This document shows, in pieces, positions 14,947 through 20,907 of a DNA stretch of 20,907 nucleotides (positions within the stretch are counted from its first letter, which is position 1; each line of letters starts with the position of its first letter). The stretch covers positions 1 to 20,907 of the forward strand of contig DDTD01000052.1 in assembly GCA_002344005.1 (NCBI GenBank). The letters are read 5' to 3'. The notes under the pieces were generated by a model. That model did no database searches, had not been told where the DNA came from, and saw only the letters and a program-made list of their open reading frames with translations. Both the position numbers and the translations under genes were made by a program. This DNA is from Ignavibacteria bacterium UBA2373. GTDB taxonomy: Bacteria > Bacteroidota > Ignavibacteria > Kapaibacteriales > UBA961.

Positions 14947-17900
14947 TTATTTATGAATTATAACCGTGCTATGTAATACTTCTGTTCCTGTATATACTTC
15001 TATTGCATAAAATCCGGGTAAAAGACTTTCAGTATGTATTATACCCCCTCCCTCTTCAGTAATTGTTGATATCTTTACTACTTCACCCATTGAATTTATT
15101 ATGTGAATTTTACCTTTCACAACTGTGTTTTTCGATGAAAGAACGGTAAACGATTGAGTAGCAGGATTGGGAATAACACGTAATTGAATTTCATCCGGTT
15201 TATTTTTCCATGATAATAAACGTTTTTTACCCGTAATATCACATGTCGAAACAGTCAATCTTGGTGTATCAGTGTTGAATGATGGAACAAATGTCGTGAC
15301 AATATTTGTGCTTGTATCCGGACCAATAAGAACTTCATATTCAATTTCCGCTTTATCACTATTAATATCAAACACCAAGCTATCAACGACATTCTCCGTA
15401 TTCCTTACCGTTATCCCTTGTGCAACACCTGTGAAGTTAAGCACATTTTTATTCCATTGTATAGTCCCAATCGTTCCGCTAATATTATCGGGGAATGTAT
15501 AGAGTAACACAACCTTATCACCCGGTGCAGATATATCCGAACTTAACTTCGCAATGACAAACCTACGTTTAAATTCTATTTTTTCTTCTTCTTCACAACC
15601 ATCTTTACTACCTTTGCATACATATACACCTTCATCCTGAGGCTTGAACTCCGGTTGTGTACTAATTTCCTTATCACCGTTTAACCATATAACGTTATCA
15701 TAATCAGTTGCATTGCTACAAATCAAATAATCACCATTTCTCTTTAGAGAAGGAGTCTTCAGATTTTCAATTGTGAATATACCTTCTCCCTTGCAACCAT
15801 TTGATGAACTAACGGTGACAGTATATGTACCCGATTGTGTAATAGTAAGTGAATTATTTTTTCCGAGTATAGAATTATCTTTTTTCCATTCCATTGTCTG
15901 AAAAGAACCATCTATTGTTAATGTGATTGAAGGTCTTGTTGAACAGAGTAAATTCTCCCCTTTAATTGGAACCTCAAAGTTGTCACCAACTTTCACATCT
16001 ATAGAATCTACAAATGTACATTCTCCATACATCTGCGTGCAAAATAATTTACCATCTTTTTTCCATGTGACATTTACAATATCTTTTGTCGCATCATCAA
16101 TATCAGCCGCAGTAGTTGGCTCAATACGCCAGCGATAAGAATCGGCTGTTGCCGATGATTCTATATTGTAATCATTCCGCGTGTTTGTACAAACACTCCT
16201 TGATCCTTTTATTTCATTACTTGTAAAATCTATTATTTGTAAATCTTTTTGAATGGTGTCTTTATCATTTTCAGTTATTGATGCAATAATTCTCACAGAC
16301 AATATATTGTTTACAAATTTATCCCTGTTAAAAGAGAATATACCAGTTTCGTTCTCTGTTGCTATAGCTTCGTTACAATTATATTTAACTGTTTTTCCAT
16401 TATTATTTTTAGGTATTACCGTGAGTTTTATATCTTCATTATTGCAAAATTTTCCATCAAAATTTTCTTCAAAAGTAATCTCAAATTTTTTAGGTCTTGT
16501 AAATGTAATTGGATCACTTTCTTTGGAACATAGTCCATTTTCATCAATTATTTCTAAGGAATACGAACCATCTTCATTTGGTGTATATGTTTCCTTGTCA
16601 CCTACAATAGCAGAACCTTTGCGCCATTGATATTTCAGATTTTTTGGTAACGTATTTAGATTTGTGATAACTATACGGTCTTCATTTTGTTGAATTGTCG
16701 GTTTGGGAATATCTTTTGTCTTGACTATAAATGTATAACTTCCCGAACAATTATTATTGGTTACTTTTAAAGTGTATTCACCATCTTCTTTACATACTAA
16801 TGTATCTTTTTGTGATATAATAATATTGCCTTTACGCCACTCATAACTCCCTTGGTCATTAACTTGGGCTTGCACTATTACTGATTGTTCTTTCTCACAT
16901 TTATACAATGTATTAGTTATAAATTGAGCTTTACCTTCTTTTACTCTAGGGGTTTGTGGTTTAAGACTATCAGTAATAAATATCTTCCATTCTCCCCCTT
17001 CTGTGCATCCATTCTTTGTTACCATAAGTGTTAATGACTTGTCTTGAGTATTATCAAACCATTCAATATTGACCTTTTGTTTATCTTTACCATTGTTGAT
17101 TTTTCCTCCTTTTACTTCCCACGCATATAGAGCATCTTTTTCATTCGCAGTATAGTCTGTTGTCAAATTTGAACGACAAAGTGTAGTGTTACCTATTATT
17201 GATGTATCAGGCAATTTTTTAACCGTAATAAATACAGAATCTTCTTCGCTGCAATCCCCATTCGATTCACGTACTCTTACTACATATTCTTTTTCCTTTG
17301 CGACAGCACCATTAAAAGTATAATCATTAGCAGTGACTTGTTGTTGACTTCCATCTAAAAACCATGTATATGTATTACTTAATCTTTTGAGAGTTTGAAA
17401 AATTAATGACTCTCCTTGACATATACTAACCTCTTTTTTGGTTCCTTTTTTCACTATACTTGTGTTTGTAATATCCGGTTTTACATCACGAACTTTTATT
17501 GTGATTTCTTTTACATCCTCACATAATTTTACACTCTTAGAACCATCGGTTGCTATTTCTTTGACAGATAATTTACCGGGTTTAAACCATCGTACATTTA
17601 CTGTTTCTTTTGTTGAGTCTCCCACTATTCTACCGACTTGTTTACCACCTATAACTGACCATTGAAATGAATAGGTATTAGCTGTTGGTGCAATCCCATA
17701 TTCATATTCTTTATCTGCACAAACATTTGTTTTATTCGTTGTATCTTGGAGCTTAACTGTAGGTTTTTGATAAAAAGTTATTTTATAGTCAGCTGAATCT
17801 TGCAGATTTTTATTATTTGTTACAATACATCTGTAATCACAAGAAACTCCGAACTGAGCTCTACAATTCATTTCAGTTTTTGAAAGTGTATTCCCATTTT

Positions 17901-19080
17901 TTATTGGTGGTATAACTTTTTCACCTCCTTCGACTCTATACCATGTATAAGTATCATTTAATCCTCTGTCTTCAGTAATGATTTGGAATACTGTATCCCG
18001 ATCACTACAGACAGCAAGAACATTTGTTTTACCACTTCTGATTACAGGTTTAGGATAATTTATGTATTTATGAAAATGTCCATTATCTCTATCTCTACAT
18101 GCGAAATAGTAAGCGTTAGTTATTAATAATGATGTGACTTTTGTCCCGTCGGCATTAAATGTATTATCTAAAGGTGACCAATTGCTTCCTCCATTGACAC
18201 TTCTCCAAACTTGACTTGTCCCCGATCCACTTACTCCAACTCTACCAATCAATACAGTATCTTTACCATATCCTAGTGCAATGGCATAGAAGGCATTACT
18301 TGACGGGGATAACTGAGGTATTTGAATTTCTGTCCATGTGTTGCCATTATCTGTTGATTTATAGACATACCCATTCTTAGGTTGTGTACCATTAATATCT
18401 TGTCCGGAAACCGCATAAATCACACTTTGATCACCGGAAACAGCTAAGGCAGTAATAGGGACATTTTGTCTAATAGTATGTGTAAGTGGTTGCCAACTAT
18501 TTCCATTGTCAGATGATCTGTACAATGTGCTTTTTCCTGTTTCAGCATCTGTCCTATTGACTCCGACAAATATATATTGTCCTTGCTCGGCTAAACATAA
18601 AATTCGTGTCTCATCTGTTAATTTTCTGTTCTCAAAACTACCTAATTTACTTAATCGAATGATTCCTTGATTTTGTTGACCTGACCCGACAAAGATAAAA
18701 TTTGAAGTGATCAAAGAGGTAAGTGTAACATTTGTTCCTGCAACACTATTAGAAACTTTATTCCATGTGTTTCCTCTATCAGAGCTGATATAGACTCCAT
18801 CATTATCGCACCCAACAACCACATAATCACCTGATGAATACGCAGTTTGAATGATACCAGAATTACCAATTTGCAAAGGAGTAAAACTTTCACCTTTATC
18901 CTTACTGACATAGAGTATCTCCCCTACCGCAACATAGATACGATAACCGGCTGTTGTATAGGCATCTGAAACAGCATTTGAAACTCCATTTTGTACTGTT
19001 TGCCATGTTTGACCGGAGGCATTCATCACACACAATGAAAACAACATACCTATAACGAAACGTTTCATCAGATTATCCAT
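14947..19080 (-). CDS. T9SS-sorted Asp-box/PKD/Ig-like giant protein
   Basis: A secreted protein of 1377 residues. Its signal peptide is in residues 1-23 (MKRFVIGMLFSLCVMNASG from Met5, so Met5 may be the true start). Next comes a sortilin-like beta-propeller part (about 25-340) with five Asp boxes: SKDKGESF at 59, SSDRGNTW at 99, SSDNGNSW at 189, STDNGNTW at 242 and SVNGGSNW at 294. After this comes a long row of PKD- and Ig-like units (about 350-1160). These have paired Cys and repeated 'Y-x-W-x-x-x-G' or 'W-R/K-K-x' motifs, about eight in all. A cohesin-like segment and a T9SS type A sorting domain at 1300-1377 (LRVIPNPATQSF) follow. It probably works at the cell surface as an adhesin or binding protein; no catalytic site is visible. 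It lies 37 bp before clpV and so may be the first gene of the T6SS operon. Confidence 0.82.
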   Translation of the reverse strand: MDNLMKRFVIGMLFSLCVMNASGQTWQTVQNGVSNAVSDAYTTAGYRIYVAVGEILYVSKDKGESFTPLQIGNSGIIQTAYSSGDYVVVGCDNDGVYISSDRGNTWNKVSNSVAGTNVTLTSLITSNFIFVGSGQQNQGIIRLSKLGSFENRKLTDETRILCLAEQGQYIFVGVNRTDAETGKSTLYRSSDNGNSWQPLTHTIRQNVPITALAVSGDQSVIYAVSGQDINGTQPKNGYVYKSTDNGNTWTEIQIPQLSPSSNAFYAIALGYGKDTVLIGRVGVSGSGTSQVWRSVNGGSNWSPLDNTFNADGTKVTSLLITNAYYFACRDRDNGHFHKYINYPKPVIRSGKTNVLAVCSDRDTVFQIITEDRGLNDTYTWYRVEGGEKVIPPIKNGNTLSKTEMNCRAQFGVSCDYRCIVTNNKNLQDSADYKITFYQKPTVKLQDTTNKTNVCADKEYEYGIAPTANTYSFQWSVIGGKQVGRIVGDSTKETVNVRWFKPGKLSVKEIATDGSKSVKLCEDVKEITIKVRDVKPDITNTSIVKKGTKKEVSICQGESLIFQTLKRLSNTYTWFLDGSQQQVTANDYTFNGAVAKEKEYVVRVRESNGDCSEEDSVFITVKKLPDTSIIGNTTLCRSNLTTDYTANEKDALYAWEVKGGKINNGKDKQKVNIEWFDNTQDKSLTLMVTKNGCTEGGEWKIFITDSLKPQTPRVKEGKAQFITNTLYKCEKEQSVIVQAQVNDQGSYEWRKGNIIISQKDTLVCKEDGEYTLKVTNNNCSGSYTFIVKTKDIPKPTIQQNEDRIVITNLNTLPKNLKYQWRKGSAIVGDKETYTPNEDGSYSLEIIDENGLCSKESDPITFTRPKKFEITFEENFDGKFCNNEDIKLTVIPKNNNGKTVKYNCNEAIATENETGIFSFNRDKFVNNILSVRIIASITENDKDTIQKDLQIIDFTSNEIKGSRSVCTNTRNDYNIESSATADSYRWRIEPTTAADIDDATKDIVNVTWKKDGKLFCTQMYGECTFVDSIDVKVGDNFEVPIKGENLLCSTRPSITLTIDGSFQTMEWKKDNSILGKNNSLTITQSGTYTVTVSSSNGCKGEGIFTIENLKTPSLKRNGDYLICSNATDYDNVIWLNGDKEISTQPEFKPQDEGVYVCKGSKDGCEEEEKIEFKRRFVIAKLSSDISAPGDKVVLLYTFPDNISGTIGTIQWNKNVLNFTGVAQGITVRNTENVVDSLVFDINSDKAEIEYEVLIGPDTSTNIVTTFVPSFNTDTPRLTVSTCDITGKKRLLSWKNKPDEIQLRVIPNPATQSFTVLSSKNTVVKGKIHIINSMGEVVKISTITEEGGGIIHTESLLPGFYAIEVYTGTEVLHSTVIIHK

Positions 19081-19132
19081 ATTGAATTCTCACTCTTTAT
19101 AGTTCTCAAACTTTGCTACTAAAGTATGGATT

Positions 19133-19162
19133 TTTATACAAAACACATCAAATACTTGACAA
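19133..19162 (-). promoter_or_regulatory. Possible sigma70-like promoter before the Asp-box protein
   Basis: On the minus strand TTGTCA (19162-19157) is followed by an 18-bp spacer and TATAAA (19138-19133). This lies 53 bp before the start codon in a 191-bp gap. It resembles the general bacterial -35/-10 pair. If real, it could drive the giant secreted protein and the T6SS genes behind it. I saw no terminator after the GTPase gene, so read-through is also possible. Confidence 0.4.
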
Positions 19163-19271
19163 AGACTCTCCTCAACAACTACTTAATTTGATTTTTAGAC
19201 CATAAACTGACTTACAATATAGTCATACCTGTTCCCCACCATATACACTTTTGTACCACTTTTTACCAAAC

Positions 19272-20907
19272 TTATCGTGTTGATGTCTTGGTTTCATAGT
19301 CTTGTCTTTTGTTTCTAATCATCCGTAAAACATCCTCTTGGCGCTTTGCCTCTGCTTCTAAAGCTTGTATCTGTAATGTTCGGTTAGTTTCTTTCTGCGC
19401 CGGAAAATACGTTGTATAAATTTGTTCTATTTCTTTTGATGCAATCATCAAATAGTCTTCCTGAGTTTTGACCCAGTTGTTGTATGTTTCAGGTTGAAGT
19501 GTACGTGTTGTTTTCTCCATGAGAGTAGGAGTCTGTCTGAGACGATGTAACTCCGTTTCTGCTTTCTGAATGATACCAACCTGTTCATATACCTTTTTAA
19601 TATTGTTTCGTAACCCCGTTAAGTTTGTTTCGGCGTTTTTCTCTTCACTTTCATAGTTGCCCACACTCTCAGCCATATAGATTTGTTCAATGACATCCAT
19701 AACCCATGTGAAGGGCTGCTGCACACCAAATGGAAGTTTTGAATTTCTTCTGTCAGTACTTGGTGGCAGAGAACTGCTTACCATGATTTGGTAATTATAT
19801 GTAAGATCAAGCACTCGATTCAAAAATACTCCCATTGAGTCCACAATATTTTGAACAATATCTTGTAAATTGGGAGTTTTGTTATTGTCTATATTCTGCA
19901 AGAGACAATCCTTTAATCTCCCGGATCTACTACGCAATTCAGGACTTGAACTGCCATTAAATCTATGAGGAAAATAGTATTCTATAGCAGCACCTTGTAC
20001 TCCTGACGGAATGATACTTGAACTGGTAAGAGCGCTTATTTCTTTGCCAATTACTTTATCTATCTTTGTAAGAAGCAACATCACAGGCACATGAACAACT
20101 CCGGGATTCTCCCGCATCCAGTACTGGAGAGTTGTATCAAACCATGAAGCACTTTCTCGTAACTTTCTCTCATTTGTGTACACTGTATCATCAATAATAT
20201 ATATAATACCTTTGGCTTTGATGAACCGTTGTTGTAATTCTTGATTCCAACGCTCAGGATGCACCTCTTCTCCGTTATAATCCAGAATATCATAGCGTAT
20301 TTCTTCCAAATTTCTCCAGAAAGAAAATGAATGCTGTTGTTGTGTTGAAGTGAGTGTATTTGTTATCCATTGGTCATAGGTCACATCATAATGTGCTTGT
20401 AACTCTCTACCAAGTGTGGTAGGGCGCATAGCAGGATTCTGGGTCACATCATAAGCAAAAGCTGTGAACAAAGAACTTTTTCCGCTGCCTGCCTGACCGA
20501 ATATAAACAAAGGAATATTGAAATCCCTGTCTGTATAGTTCCTACCTACACCAAGATCATACGTTTTATTCAATAATTTATACAATAATGATGATGAATC
20601 TCTGAAAATTTCATCTCCTTTTTGCAATGATGAGTAGTAATCATGACTCCAATATACTCCCCATGAACTATATAGTTCATGAAAAAATTTACTGTTGGCT
20701 ACCCAAAATCTCACAAATTTATAGATAGCACTACTATTGATTCCATCTGCATAAATATCACCATTTTGTTTATGAAGTATATACAAAAATATACTTATCT
20801 CTGGCAATGCCTTTAAAGGTACATCTTTTTCTCTTTTTTCAATTATTTCAAGATAATCATATAGTCTCGCTGGTACTATTTCTGCTGTAAACACCAGAGT
20901 TATCAGT
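19272..20907 (-). CDS. P-loop GTPase, N-terminus beyond the window edge
   Basis: A partial gene: the frame stays open through the window edge, so the GTG at 20894 need not be the start. Residue numbers below count from it. The GTPase motifs are complete: Walker A GQAGSGKS at 133-140, DYNGE at 205-209 (the DxxG motif) and LTKID at 275-279 (the NKxD type). RPTT near 157-160 could be switch I. The preceding 125 residues are mostly helical, and the first visible residues (LITLVF) are hydrophobic and may end a membrane segment. The C-terminal part (about 345-540) is helical and turns into a charged coiled coil. The DxxG motif is DYNG and not the DTAG of TssM, so it is not a plain TssM. I infer a TRAFAC-type GTPase of unknown role, possibly linked to the neighbouring T6SS genes. 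Confidence 0.7.
   Translation of the reverse strand, partial: LITLVFTAEIVPARLYDYLEIIEKREKDVPLKALPEISIFLYILHKQNGDIYADGINSSAIYKFVRFWVANSKFFHELYSSWGVYWSHDYYSSLQKGDEIFRDSSSLLYKLLNKTYDLGVGRNYTDRDFNIPLFIFGQAGSGKSSLFTAFAYDVTQNPAMRPTTLGRELQAHYDVTYDQWITNTLTSTQQQHSFSFWRNLEEIRYDILDYNGEEVHPERWNQELQQRFIKAKGIIYIIDDTVYTNERKLRESASWFDTTLQYWMRENPGVVHVPVMLLLTKIDKVIGKEISALTSSSIIPSGVQGAAIEYYFPHRFNGSSSPELRSRSGRLKDCLLQNIDNNKTPNLQDIVQNIVDSMGVFLNRVLDLTYNYQIMVSSSLPPSTDRRNSKLPFGVQQPFTWVMDVIEQIYMAESVGNYESEEKNAETNLTGLRNNIKKVYEQVGIIQKAETELHRLRQTPTLMEKTTRTLQPETYNNWVKTQEDYLMIASKEIEQIYTTYFPAQKETNRTLQIQALEAEAKRQEDVLRMIRNKRQDYETKTSTR

Noticed and set aside
1..20907. tRNA, rRNA, CRISPR arrays, insertion sequences or transposase genes
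   Set aside because: I looked for cloverleaf ends, regular repeat-spacer patterns and transposase motifs and saw none. Nearly all of the window is accounted for by minus-strand genes.

Overview
All the real genes I can support lie on the minus strand, so the window reads from right to left. Most of it is a contractile injection locus of type VI secretion (T6SS) type. The TssB/TssC sheath and Hcp proteins look more like the Bacteroidota form (T6SSiii, possibly T6SSiv-like) than the proteobacterial form. Two very large secreted proteins end in an Asn-Pro containing type IX secretion (T9SS) sorting domain. They also carry Asp-box repeats, WD40-like repeats and HYDIN-type 'choice-of-anchor D' domains. 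That mix, the AT-rich sequence and the weak use of Shine-Dalgarno sites point to the Bacteroidota/Chlorobiota/Ignavibacteria/Kapabacteria group. I cannot place it more exactly from this window.

Layout in the direction of transcription: (1) a P-loop GTPase, cut off by the right edge of the window (20907-19272). (2) A 191-bp gap holding a possible sigma70-like promoter. (3) A 1377-residue Asp-box/PKD/Ig-like protein with a T9SS C-terminus (19080-14947). (4) clpV/tssH, tssB, hcp1, hcp2 and tssC (14909-9651), with a hairpin between hcp2 and tssC. (5) A terminator-like hairpin, then vgrG (9563-7701). (6) A 338-bp gene-free gap with a 12-bp direct repeat and protein-like debris in several frames. 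(7) A 1267-residue WD40/HYDIN protein, also with a T9SS C-terminus (7362-3559). (8) tssE, tssF and tssG, closely packed or overlapping (3552-798). (9) A cytosolic protein with a Tlde1-like L,D-transpeptidase motif, 20 bp after tssG (777-58). It is the best effector candidate.

How they would work together: TssE, TssF and TssG form the baseplate wedges. VgrG is the spike, Hcp1 and Hcp2 the inner tube, TssB and TssC the contractile sheath, and ClpV recycles the sheath. The last gene is plausibly a peptidoglycan-modifying cargo. No TssK, TssJ, TssL, canonical TssM, TssA, PAAR or TssN-R homologue was recognised. The parts that anchor the machine to the membrane are therefore outside the window, too divergent to see, or replaced by something else, for which the GTPase is a candidate. 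The most unusual feature is that two giant T9SS cargo proteins sit inside the T6SS gene cluster.
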